Source: JBEKUY01 sp049514555 (lineage in GTDB: Bacteria; Acidobacteriota; Terriglobia; Acidiferrales; UBA7541). Taken from it: a DNA stretch of 64,000 nucleotides. Every line of letters begins with the position of its first letter. Positions within the stretch are counted from its first letter, which is position 1. The DNA lies in assembly GCA_049514555.1 (NCBI GenBank), contig JBEKUY010000001.1, forward strand, positions 186,001 through 250,000, written 5' to 3'. The translations under genes and the position numbers were made by a program. The notes below the pieces were generated by a model. The model saw nothing but the letters and a program-made list of their open reading frames with translations, did no database searches and was not told where the DNA came from. Below, in pieces: positions 25,169 to 35,676 of the stretch.

Positions 25169-25917
25169 GGGCGAAGATGAGCCAAGCAATTGTGGTGCGG
25201 CCTTGCGAGGGGCTCGAAGACTTCAGCGCCTGCGTCGAGTTGGAACGGCTTATCTGGGGCGCAGCGGAGATCGAGGTCGTGCCGTTGGCGATGTTCGTCG
25301 TCGCGTCCAAGGTGGGTGGGCAAGTTCTCGGGGCATTTGACGGCCAGCGAATGGTCGGGTTTGTACTGGCATTGCCGGGCGTTCGCAATGGCAGCCCGTA
25401 TCTGCACTCGCACATGACCGGGGTAGTCGAGGGGTACCGCGATCGCGGCGTGGGAATGCAATTGAAGCTGCTCCAGCGCGAAGAGGCGTTGGGACGAGGC
25501 ATACGGTTGGTGGAGTCGACATTTGATTCGCTGGAACTGCTCAACGCGCACTTCCATTTGAATAAGCTGGGCGCCATCGCGCGCCAGATTCAGCCGAATC
25601 TCTACGGACTCACGACCAGCCCGCTGCACCGGGGGCTGCCGACCGATCGGCTGCTCGCGGAATGGCACCTCGATTCGCCCCGCGTGCTGGCCGCGGTGAA
25701 CGGCAAGCTTCCCAGACCGGAGGGAGCGCCAGCGGCAATCCATGTGCCCGCAGGGATCGAAGAGGGAGGAGAGAAAAATCGGGCGGAATTGGCCCGGGTG
25801 CAGGAGCGGGTGCGGAAGGAGTTCCAGGATTGGTTCTCGAAAGGGTATGCGGCGATTGGGATGGAGAAAGCGTCGCAGGACTGCCGCTACCTCCTGGCAC
25901 CCTGGAGCGATTTTTAG
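25165..25917 (+). CDS. GNAT-superfamily acetyltransferase (predicted, COG3375-like)
   Basis: A 250-residue protein with GNAT features. The N-terminus has VVRPCEGLEDFSACVELERLIWG. A central FDGQRMVGFVLALPG beta strand precedes LHSHMTGVVEGYRDRGVGMQLKLLQREEALGRGI, which holds the acetyl-CoA pyrophosphate loop (RDRGVG). STFDSLELLNAHFHLNKLG and a long C-terminal region follow, as in the predicted GNATs of about 260 residues. The substrate is unknown. The ATG at 25165 overlaps the mazG TGA by 4 bp; ATG 25177, with GAGGGCGAAG before it, is nearly as good. Confidence 0.72.
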   Translation: MRAKMSQAIVVRPCEGLEDFSACVELERLIWGAAEIEVVPLAMFVVASKVGGQVLGAFDGQRMVGFVLALPGVRNGSPYLHSHMTGVVEGYRDRGVGMQLKLLQREEALGRGIRLVESTFDSLELLNAHFHLNKLGAIARQIQPNLYGLTTSPLHRGLPTDRLLAEWHLDSPRVLAAVNGKLPRPEGAPAAIHVPAGIEEGGEKNRAELARVQERVRKEFQDWFSKGYAAIGMEKASQDCRYLLAPWSDF

Positions 25918-25979
25918 GCCGCGCGAGACCTCGGCAGTGTGGGAGAACTCGAAACAGGGGAAGGGAAAGCAGGACGGGG

Positions 25980-27104
25980 ATGGTTTCAAGTAATACTTTA
26001 AGTAAGACAGACCTAGCGAAGAAGCATCGTGCCGTGCCCCGGATCGCGGTGATCCCCGGAGACGGAATCGGCCGAGAGGTCATCCCGGAAGCGCAGAAGG
26101 TGCTGCGCGCGGTTTGCGCAGATTCGGGCCGGGAACTGGAGTTCGTCGAATTCGACTGGGGCGCGGACAAGTTTCTCGGCGAAGGGATCACGTTGCCGGC
26201 GGGCGCGGTCGAAATGCTGCGAGACGATTTCGACGCCATCCTTTTCGGCGCCCTGGGCGATCCGAGAGTGCCCTCCAACAAGCACGTCGTGGACATCCTG
26301 CTGGGACTGAGATTCAAGCTGGACCTGTACGTGAACGCCCGTCCCGTCGAGTTGCTCGATGCTCGCCTGACGCCGCTGCGCGGCCGGAACGAGGGCGACG
26401 TGCGCATGGTGATATTTCGAGAGAATACCGAGGGACTTTATGCGGGGATCGGCGGCCAGTTCAAGAAGGGGACGCCGGACGAGGTGGCGCTCCAGGAGGA
26501 TGTAAACACCCGCAAGGGCGTGCAGCGGATCATCCGGTATGCGTTCGAATACGCGCGGCGGAAGAATCTGAAGCGCGTCTGCATGAGCGACAAGTCCAAC
26601 GCCCTCACGTTTGCCCATGACTTGTGGCAGCGCGTGTTTGGCGAATTGCGGCGCGAATATGCCGACATCGAGTCGCGCCATCTCTACATCGACACGCTGG
26701 CCATGGAAATTGTGCGCGACCCGGGGCAGTTCGACGTGATCGTGACCTGCAACCTCTTCGGCGACATCTTGAGCGACTTGGCGGCCCAGCTCGCCGGGGG
26801 ATTGGGGCTCGCGCCCTCGGGAAACATCAATCCGGAAGGCACATCCATGTTCGAGCCGGTGCACGGCGCGGCTCCTGATGTCGCGGGGAAGGGTATTGCA
26901 AATCCGTTTGGAGCCGTGCTGGCTGCGGAGATGATGATCGAGCACCTCGGCTGGTTGGAAGAGTCAGCCGCGGTGCGCGGCGCGGTGCGAGCCGCGCTCA
27001 AGGAGAATCGAGCGACGCCGGATCTTGGCGGCAAGCTGGGCACGCGTGAAGCGGGCGATTGGGTCGCCGAATACGTAGCGAAGGGCCACAAGCAGCACGC
27101 TTGA
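25980..27104 (+). CDS. Isocitrate/isopropylmalate dehydrogenase family protein
   Basis: A 374-residue NAD(P)-dependent beta-decarboxylating dehydrogenase. Motifs are IAVIPGDGIGREVIPEA near the N-terminus, LRFKLDLYVNARPVELLD, FRENTEGLYAGIGGQF, the metal/substrate aspartate region CNLFGDILSDLAAQLAGGLGLAPSGNI and FEPVHGAAPDVAGKGIANP. The family includes LeuB, Icd, tartrate and homoisocitrate dehydrogenases. Sequence alone does not settle the substrate, and no leu genes adjoin it. An open frame extends about 320 bp upstream, but ATG 25980 puts the conserved domain 20 residues in. Codons 3-8 coincide with a copy of the AT-rich near-palindrome described separately. Confidence 0.82.
   Translation: MVSSNTLSKTDLAKKHRAVPRIAVIPGDGIGREVIPEAQKVLRAVCADSGRELEFVEFDWGADKFLGEGITLPAGAVEMLRDDFDAILFGALGDPRVPSNKHVVDILLGLRFKLDLYVNARPVELLDARLTPLRGRNEGDVRMVIFRENTEGLYAGIGGQFKKGTPDEVALQEDVNTRKGVQRIIRYAFEYARRKNLKRVCMSDKSNALTFAHDLWQRVFGELRREYADIESRHLYIDTLAMEIVRDPGQFDVIVTCNLFGDILSDLAAQLAGGLGLAPSGNINPEGTSMFEPVHGAAPDVAGKGIANPFGAVLAAEMMIEHLGWLEESAAVRGAVRAALKENRATPDLGGKLGTREAGDWVAEYVAKGHKQHA
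25985..26003. repeat. AT-rich near-palindrome, copy 1
   Basis: TTCAAGTAATACTTTAAGT at the 5' end of the dehydrogenase gene. Read on the minus strand it contains TTAAAGTATTACTTGAA, close to the copies at 32778, 35026 and (minus strand) 27670. Confidence 0.5.
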
Positions 27105-27120
27105 GCTTCGCATGGGGCGC

Positions 27121-27777
27121 TCAGCGGCGCCGGACAATTGCGACGATCAGGGCCCCCATAAGAAACCCACCGATGTGAGCCCACCAAGCAACCCCGCCGG
27201 CGGCCTGCATACCGACGGAGCCGATCCCGCCCAGGAACTGCAACAAGAACCACCACCCCAGAATAATCACCGCCGGAATCGGCACGGGAAACACAAGCAC
27301 GAGTGTGAGCACACTCGAGCGCGGATAGAGAACCATGTAGGCACCCATGACGCCGGAGATGGCGCCGCTTGCGCCGACGGTCGGCAGGGAGGAGGACAGG
27401 TTCGTGAGGGTGTGAGCGAGGCCCGCCCCGATACCGCAGAAGAGGTAGAAGAACAGGTAGGGGAGGTGGCCAAAAAAGTCCTCGACGTTGTCGCCAAAGA
27501 TCCAGAGGAAGAGCATGTTCCCGGCCAGGTGCAGGATGCCGGCGTGAAGGAACATGCTCGTGAGTAGCGGCTCGAATCCCGCCGCAAGAGGAAGGCGCCC
27601 GGCAAAGACCATGGGGACGCGCGCTGGAATGAGCGCATACGTGTACACCATGACCTTTTCAGCGTGAGGTTGAAGTGATACTTGATATATGAAAACAAGA
27701 ACGTTCGTGGCGATTAAGAGGATGTTGACGAAGGGAAAGGTTCGTCGCGGGTTAAGGTCCTTGAGGGGAATGAACAT
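27121..27777 (-). CDS. Rhomboid-family intramembrane serine protease
   Basis: A 218-residue protein with six predicted membrane helices. The catalytic serine is in GASGAISG and the histidine in WWAHIGGFLMG; HAGILHLAGNMLFLWIFGDNVEDFFG supplies the oxyanion-hole His and Asn. This is a full active-site set. The target is unknown; bacterial rhomboids cleave membrane-anchored proteins. ATG 27777 is preceded by AGGA and starts 12 bp after the PfkB stop, indicating an operon with that gene. Confidence 0.9.
   Translation of the reverse strand: MFIPLKDLNPRRTFPFVNILLIATNVLVFIYQVSLQPHAEKVMVYTYALIPARVPMVFAGRLPLAAGFEPLLTSMFLHAGILHLAGNMLFLWIFGDNVEDFFGHLPYLFFYLFCGIGAGLAHTLTNLSSSLPTVGASGAISGVMGAYMVLYPRSSVLTLVLVFPVPIPAVIILGWWFLLQFLGGIGSVGMQAAGGVAWWAHIGGFLMGALIVAIVRRR
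27670..27686. repeat. AT-rich near-palindrome, copy 2
   Basis: On the minus strand ATCAAGTATCACTTCAA, within the rhomboid coding sequence. It shares TCAAGTATYACTT with the other copies and is the most divergent of the four. Confidence 0.35.
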
Positions 27778-27789
27778 TCAAGTGTTCCT

Positions 27790-28758
27790 TTAAGTGCGTG
27801 CGGCACGCGCCAGTTCTTCCTGGCTGAAGGCGGCGGGCAACCTGTCACCGTTGTGGCGAAGGCCTTGGATCTCTTCGATGGGCTTGATGCCTCCGCGGGC
27901 GCCGAGTATGGTGCAATTCAGCCCGGCCGCAGCGCAGGAGAAGTCGAGCAAGAAATCGACGGGCCAATTATGGAGGAGGCCGTAGGCGAAGGCCGCATCG
28001 AAGATGTCACCCGCACCTGTGGCATCGATGGCATTCACCCGGAAAGCGGGTGAATACCAGAAACGCGACCCATCCCAGGCCAGAGCACCGTCGCAGCCGA
28101 GCGTAGCGCAGGCCAAACGATTGCCATAACGCGCCCGCAGAGTTTTCAGCGCGCGAAAAAGGTCTGGTTCGCCGGTCCAAGCCGTGGGGAACGAGCGCGA
28201 GGTGATCGGGTAGTCGAGGAGGGGAAGCAACTCCTGAATGCCGGGATAGATGTGGTCCAGATCGGCCATGACCACAGCACCCGCGTCACGAGCCCAGTGG
28301 GCGGCCACGGTGCCCGCAACGGCGTTGTGCCCGTCGACGTGGAGGAGGCGGGAAGCTGTGATCCAATTCCGCTGGAGATCCTCGGGAAAAAGCCCGAGGC
28401 GGTCATCTCTCCTGTAAAGGATGGTGCGTTCGCCAGTGGGCCGGTGTACGAGAATGTAGGAAGACTGGCTCATGCAGTTGGGAATGGTAGTAAGATGAGA
28501 CTCGACGCCCGCGCGATCGAACTCGGCGCGATGGAGTTGCCCCGCGGCATCATCTCCCACCTTGCCGATGTAACGTGTCTTGAAGCCCCATTGTTGGCAG
28601 GCGATCACAGCGGTGGCGATCTGCCCGCCAGGAAGCGCACGCGCCGAGAGGAATTCGACTTCGGAATTGAAGGCAGGGAAGCTGGGCAGCTCGATAAGCG
28701 TATCCAGCGCATTCTGGCCGACGCCAACGACATCGACGATGGGGATGTCCAGGCACAT
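27790..28758 (-). CDS. PfkB-family carbohydrate kinase
   Basis: A 322-residue ribokinase-like sugar kinase. The N-terminal motif is seen as LPGGQIATAVIACQQWGFKTRYIGKVGDDAAG, and the C-terminal catalytic signature is DATGAGDIFDAAFAYGL, where the second Asp is the base. The middle contains GERTILYRRDDRLGL and LHVDGHNAVAG. The substrate (ribose, fructose, adenosine or another sugar) cannot be deduced. The start ATG gives MCLDIPIVDVVGVGQNALD. It is followed by the rhomboid gene after 12 bp and is divergent from recO. Confidence 0.85.
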   Translation of the reverse strand: MCLDIPIVDVVGVGQNALDTLIELPSFPAFNSEVEFLSARALPGGQIATAVIACQQWGFKTRYIGKVGDDAAGQLHRAEFDRAGVESHLTTIPNCMSQSSYILVHRPTGERTILYRRDDRLGLFPEDLQRNWITASRLLHVDGHNAVAGTVAAHWARDAGAVVMADLDHIYPGIQELLPLLDYPITSRSFPTAWTGEPDLFRALKTLRARYGNRLACATLGCDGALAWDGSRFWYSPAFRVNAIDATGAGDIFDAAFAYGLLHNWPVDFLLDFSCAAAGLNCTILGARGGIKPIEEIQGLRHNGDRLPAAFSQEELARAART

Positions 28759-28853
28759 TCGCGAAGAACTGTAGCTGAGCAGGAAGAATTTGCAAGATAG
28801 AAAAGCGCGCGGGGGCTGTCACAGGGCAGGAAAAGCGTTCGCGCACATGCGAA

Positions 28854-28882
28854 TGGAATTGCGCGAAAGATGCCAGTATGAT
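28854..28882 (+). promoter_or_regulatory. Weak promoter candidate for recO-glyQ-glyS
   Basis: TATGAT (28877-28882) is a good -10. With a 17-bp spacer the -35 would be TGGAAT (28854-28859), a poor match. It lies 70 bp before recO in the divergent spacer with the PfkB gene. Confidence 0.3.
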
Positions 28883-28932
28883 AAGTAAGATAGCTTTTCA
28901 CGTTGCTCGATTTGGCGACTGAAGAGGCGGAT

Positions 28933-28946
28933 GTCGGCGCGCCGAC
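28933..28946. repeat. 14-bp perfect palindrome before recO
   Basis: GTCGGCGCGCCGAC, ending 6 bp before the recO ATG, where a Shine-Dalgarno would be expected. An identical copy is at 32818-32831, so the pair brackets recO-glyQ-glyS. Confidence 0.6.
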
Positions 28947-28952
28947 ACGGTT

Positions 28953-29693
28953 ATGCCTGCTCGGGAAACCGAAGCCATCATTCTACGGAGCTTTCCCTTG
29001 GGTGAGGCGGACCGCGTGGTGAGTTTCTTCTCGCGGTCAGCAGGCAGGATGCGTGGAGTTGCGGCGGGAGCACGCCGGCTGAAAAGCCGCTTCGGGTCCA
29101 CACTCGAGACTCTCTCCTACGTGAAGATGTGGTACATCGAGCGCGAGAGCCGAGAATTGGTCCGCATCCAGCAGTGCGAGATCCTGGAGTCTTTTCTCGC
29201 CGCACAGCGGGAGTATGCGCTGAGCTTGGGGCTGGCTCTCGTGAGTGAGGTGACCGAAGCGGTCCTGCCGGATCGCGAGCCAGCGGATGCCGTCTTCCGA
29301 TTGGTGCTGGCGACGGCGCGTGCCATTGCGAGCGAGAAGAAGACCGAGTTACCCATCGCGTATTTTGCATTCTGGATGGTGAGGCTTGGCGGGTGGCTTC
29401 CGCCACTCGATCGATGTGCGCGGTGCGGCAGGCAGTTTGAGAATGAAACGGCGTACCATGCGACGTTTTATCCCGGCATGTTCTGCGAGCAGTGCCGGCA
29501 GCCGGGAATGCAGCCGATCGGAGTGGAAGCACGAGCGCTGGCCGGTCGATTCGCCAGCGAAAAGTTGGAGCGCTTAGGCGCACACAATATATCGCGCGAG
29601 ACGATTTTTCAGTTGCGGGAAACGATGCTCGATTTGACGGAACACCACATTGAAAGGGTTCTGAAGACAAGGTCAATGCTGGAGAGCGCGTGA
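28953..29693 (+). CDS. recO: DNA repair protein RecO
   Basis: RecF-pathway mediator that loads RecA onto SSB-coated DNA; 246 residues. The OB-fold N-domain starts ETEAIILRSFPLGEADRVVSFFSRSAGRMRGVAAGARR. A helical domain follows, and a zinc-binding segment is seen as CARCG near residue 150 and CEQC near residue 180. The ATG is preceded not by a Shine-Dalgarno but by a perfect 14-bp palindrome. Its stop overlaps the GTG start of glyQ by 4 bp (GTGA). Confidence 0.93.
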   Translation: MPARETEAIILRSFPLGEADRVVSFFSRSAGRMRGVAAGARRLKSRFGSTLETLSYVKMWYIERESRELVRIQQCEILESFLAAQREYALSLGLALVSEVTEAVLPDREPADAVFRLVLATARAIASEKKTELPIAYFAFWMVRLGGWLPPLDRCARCGRQFENETAYHATFYPGMFCEQCRQPGMQPIGVEARALAGRFASEKLERLGAHNISRETIFQLRETMLDLTEHHIERVLKTRSMLESA

Positions 29694-30637
29694 AGCCTAA
29701 AGTAAAGCTTGAACCTGGAAAGCGCGGCCCCACATTTCAAGAGATGATCTTGAAGCTCGAGGGTTTTTGGGCCCGACGCGGTTGCGTCCTTCAGCAGCCC
29801 TACGACGTGGAGGTGGGCGCCGGCACCATGGCCCCGGAGACGTTTCTGAGAGTTCTGGGGAGCATGCCGTACCGGGTCGCCTATGTGCAGCCGAGTCGTC
29901 GGCCCGCCGACGGACGCTACGGGGAGAATCCCAACCGCCTATACAAACACTACCAACTCCAAGTCATCCTGAAGCCTTCGCCAGTGGACGTGCAGGACAT
30001 CTATCTCGATAGCCTCAAAGCGATCGGCATCGGACTCCGCGACCACGACATCCGGTTCGAAGAGGATAATTGGGAGTCACCCACATTAGGGGCGTGGGGA
30101 ATCGGCTGGCAGGTCCTGCTCGATGGCCTCGAAATCACTCAGTTCACTTATTTCCAGCAATGTGGCGGTATCGACTTGGATCCGATTTCCGTCGAGCTGA
30201 CCTACGGCTTGGAGAGGATTGCAGCCTTCCTGCAGGGTGTGGAGAGCGTGTATGACTTGCGCTGGTCGGAAGACACGACCTACGGACAAGTCCGGCTGCA
30301 GGAGGAGCAGCAACTCTCTGTGTACAGTTTTGACCGGGCTGACGCCGTGGCCACGCGAAAAGAATTCGAGACTCATGAGAAGGAAGCGCAGGAACTCCTC
30401 GATGGCTACGCGGCAGAGGAGCGCGATCGAGCGCGCTATCCGCTACTGGCTGCGTATGACCACTGCCTTAAGTGCTCGCATTTGTTCAACCAGCTCGATG
30501 CACGCGGCGTGATCTCGGTGACGGAGCGCGCGGCATTGATCGCGCGGGTGCGTGGGCTGGCCTGCCGCGTCGCCGAATGCTATCTCGATCAGCAATCGAA
30601 AGGGCAGGGGATGACGGCTGAAGAGGCGGAGAAGTGA
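29690..30637 (+). CDS. glyQ: Glycine--tRNA ligase alpha subunit
   Basis: Catalytic class II aminoacyl-tRNA synthetase subunit of the alpha2beta2 bacterial glycyl-tRNA synthetase; 315 residues. Highly conserved segments include TFQEMILKLEGFWARRGCVLQQPYDVEVGAGTMAP split across residues 13-47, VQPSRRPADGRYGENPNR, DIYLDSLKAIGI and TYFQQCGGIDLDPISVELTYGLERIA. The start is GTG overlapping the recO stop, and the stop overlaps the glyS GTG, so all three genes are translationally coupled. Length is close to the E. coli protein. Confidence 0.97.
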   Translation: MKPKVKLEPGKRGPTFQEMILKLEGFWARRGCVLQQPYDVEVGAGTMAPETFLRVLGSMPYRVAYVQPSRRPADGRYGENPNRLYKHYQLQVILKPSPVDVQDIYLDSLKAIGIGLRDHDIRFEEDNWESPTLGAWGIGWQVLLDGLEITQFTYFQQCGGIDLDPISVELTYGLERIAAFLQGVESVYDLRWSEDTTYGQVRLQEEQQLSVYSFDRADAVATRKEFETHEKEAQELLDGYAAEERDRARYPLLAAYDHCLKCSHLFNQLDARGVISVTERAALIARVRGLACRVAECYLDQQSKGQGMTAEEAEK

Positions 30638-32793
30638 CGGCGCGGGAAGAAACGCGGGAGCTGTTGCTCGAGATTGGCTGCGAGGAGATTCCCGCCGGGC
30701 TGATCCCGCGCGGGAGTGCGGAGCTTCAAGCCATCCTCGGGAAATACCTGACGGCAGAGAACCTGCTGGCCAATGGCGTCGTAGAGAGTTACGGCGGGCC
30801 GCGTCGGCTGGTGGCGGTGGCTGCCGGCGTGCGCGTGAAGCAACCGGATGCGGTGCGCGAAGTAACAGGGCCGCCGAAGTCAGTGGCATACGACGATGTC
30901 GGCCGGCCGACACGTGCAGCGGAAAGTTTCGCGGAGAAGCAAAAGGTATCCTTGGCGGACGCGTACACGATCACCACGGCCAAGGGCGAATACTTGGCCG
31001 TCAAACAGACTGTGCCTGGGCGTCCCGCGCGGGCAATTCTCGCGGAGCTCTTGCCCCGAGTTATTCACGAGCTGACCTGGCCGCGCACGATGACCTGGAC
31101 CGGCCATGAAGGAGTTCGGTTCATTCGCCCGGTGCGCTGGATCGTTGCCGTGTTCGGGGGCGAAGCCATTCGCATTCGTTTCGGGGACGTGGAATCGGGT
31201 AACGCGACTCGGGGACATCGCGCGCTCGGTCGAGCGCGGATCGTGGTGCGCAACTTCAAAAACTACGAAAGAAAGTTGCGCGCCAATGGCGTGTTGCTCC
31301 GGCCTGCTGACCGAAGGGCTAAAGTGGAGCGTGAGATTCTGGCGCTAACGAAAAAGGAGCACCTTCGCGTCCACTCCGATTCCGAACTGCTGGAGATCGT
31401 AAGCCAACTAAACGAATTGCCCACGGTGATTATGGGCAATTTTGACGAAGCCTTCCTCGATTTGCCCGACGAGATTTTGCTCACGGTGATGCGCGACCAC
31501 CAGAAGTACTTCGGCGTGGAGCGCAAGAGCGGGGAACTCGCGCCGCACTTCCTGGCGGTGATCAATCTGGACGGAGACCGGACGGGACAGATCCGGGCGG
31601 GGCACGAGCGCGTACTGCGGGCGAGGTTTGCCGATGCGAGGTTCTTCTGGAAGGCGGACCAGAAATGTCGGCTCGCCGACTATCTGCCGCAGCTCGCCGA
31701 GGTGACCTACGCGACGAAGATTGGCAGCTACCGCGACAAAGTGGAGCGCATCCGCGCAAACGCTCGATGGTTGGCCGAGCAGTGGTTCAGCGGTGGGCTG
31801 ACGCGGGCGCACGTCCCTGACGCGGACCGCGCGGCGGAGTTGGCCAAGTGCGACCTAGCCACGGAAATGGTGCGGGAATTCACCGAGTTGCAGGGAATCG
31901 TCGGGGGGCTGTACGCGCGTGCGCAAGGCGAGCCGCAGGACGTCGCCGACGCCGTGTACGACCATTACCGCCCTGTGGGTCTCGAAGATCCGATCCCCAG
32001 GAACCTGACCGGCTGCGCGGTAGCCCTGGCGGACAAGCTTGATTCGATCGTAGCCTGCTTCACGGTCGGCCGGATACCGAGTGGGTCGAGCGATCCATTC
32101 GCGCTGCGCCGAGCGGCGCTCGGCATCGTCAAGATCATCCTCGAACGCAGGCTTCCGGTCCTTCTGTCGCTCGCGGTTGCGGCGGCATCTCGCAATCTGC
32201 AGAACCTGCCTCCGAAGCTTGCGGTTTCGCCGGTTGTTCAGACTCAGGCGCTGGAGTTCATTCTGGAGCGAGCGCGCTTTATCTTGAAGGAACGCGAGGG
32301 CTTCGCCTACGACGAAATCAACGCGGTGTTCCGGGCCGGGGCGGACGATCTGACGGATGCGGTCCGGCGGATCGGGGCCCTCCGTGCCATCAGGCGCACA
32401 AAGAACTTCGAACCACTGGCGATTTCTTTCAAGAGGATTCGGAAAATCCTGGAGAAGGCGCACGAAGGCGGCGGGGAGGGGAAGAAGCCGGATCCAAGAC
32501 TGTTCGAGCACGACGCGGAGCGGCACTTGTACGCGGCGGTGCGCGAAGCAGCGGCAAAGGTGGACGCGCAAAAACGGGCCGGGCTATACCGCGAGGCGCT
32601 CGAGGTCATCGCCGGGTTGCGCCAAGCCGTAGATCGCTTTTTCGAAGAAGTGCTGGTGATGGCTGAGAACGAAGCCGTGCGGCAAAACCGGCTCAGCCTC
32701 CTCGCAGAGTTACTGCGGGAATTCACTACGATTGCGGATTTTGCAGAAATTGCTGCAGAAGAGCGCGGCGGTAAAGTCTCAAGTATTACTTGA
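30634..32793 (+). CDS. glyS: Glycine--tRNA ligase beta subunit
   Basis: The 719-residue tRNA-recognising partner of GlyQ. It starts LLLEIGCEEIPAGLIPRG, then GGPRRLVAVAAGV, VTGPPKSVAYDD, WPRTMTWTGHEGVRFIRPVRWIVAVFGGE and VMRDHQKYFGVE. A HD-like region (KCDLATEMVREFTELQGIVGG) and a C-terminal anticodon-binding domain follow. The start is GTG, overlapping glyQ by 4 bp. The last codons and TGA fall inside the inverted repeat CTCAAGT-ATT-ACTTGAG, so the gene ends in a sequence shared with other sites nearby. Confidence 0.96.
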   Translation: MTAREETRELLLEIGCEEIPAGLIPRGSAELQAILGKYLTAENLLANGVVESYGGPRRLVAVAAGVRVKQPDAVREVTGPPKSVAYDDVGRPTRAAESFAEKQKVSLADAYTITTAKGEYLAVKQTVPGRPARAILAELLPRVIHELTWPRTMTWTGHEGVRFIRPVRWIVAVFGGEAIRIRFGDVESGNATRGHRALGRARIVVRNFKNYERKLRANGVLLRPADRRAKVEREILALTKKEHLRVHSDSELLEIVSQLNELPTVIMGNFDEAFLDLPDEILLTVMRDHQKYFGVERKSGELAPHFLAVINLDGDRTGQIRAGHERVLRARFADARFFWKADQKCRLADYLPQLAEVTYATKIGSYRDKVERIRANARWLAEQWFSGGLTRAHVPDADRAAELAKCDLATEMVREFTELQGIVGGLYARAQGEPQDVADAVYDHYRPVGLEDPIPRNLTGCAVALADKLDSIVACFTVGRIPSGSSDPFALRRAALGIVKIILERRLPVLLSLAVAAASRNLQNLPPKLAVSPVVQTQALEFILERARFILKEREGFAYDEINAVFRAGADDLTDAVRRIGALRAIRRTKNFEPLAISFKRIRKILEKAHEGGGEGKKPDPRLFEHDAERHLYAAVREAAAKVDAQKRAGLYREALEVIAGLRQAVDRFFEEVLVMAENEAVRQNRLSLLAELLREFTTIADFAEIAAEERGGKVSSIT

Positions 32794-32794
32794 G
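32778..32794. repeat. AT-rich near-palindrome, copy 3 (over the glyS stop codon)
   Basis: CTCAAGTATTACTTGAG, with perfect 7-bp arms and a 3-nt centre. The TGA of glyS lies in the right arm. Followed by GTATTTTAG, so a weak terminator is also possible. Confidence 0.55.
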
Positions 32795-32817
32795 GTATTT
32801 TAGTTGAAGGAAATTTC

Positions 32818-32831
32818 GTCGGCGCGCCGAC
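32818..32831. repeat. 14-bp perfect palindrome before ppdK
   Basis: GTCGGCGCGCCGAC, identical to 28933-28946, in the 104-bp spacer between glyS and ppdK and 66 bp before the ppdK GTG. Confidence 0.6.
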
Positions 32832-32897
32832 CCGAGCGGCTCGGTGCATGGCGATAGGTACCTGACAAAACCAACATTCGAAGAGAGAGGGAACAAC

Positions 32898-35609
<2,712 letters not shown>

Positions 35610-35676
35610 GCCCCTGTGCTCTAATCGCCTGGGGAGCTGGGGGGCTCGAATCTCCGCTTAGGGAGAGTCCTTGGGG

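Noticed and set aside
31855..32571. Long minus-strand frames over glyS and many other genes
   Set aside because: These are high-GC mirror frames of well-supported genes. They have no recognisable domains, no Shine-Dalgarno and an Arg/Pro/Ser/Ala-heavy composition.
35626..35670. tRNA-like GGGGAGCTGGGGGGCTCGAATCTCC
   Set aside because: It looks like a T-loop fragment, but no acceptor, D or anticodon arms fit around it, and the space between ppdK and the receptor gene is too short.
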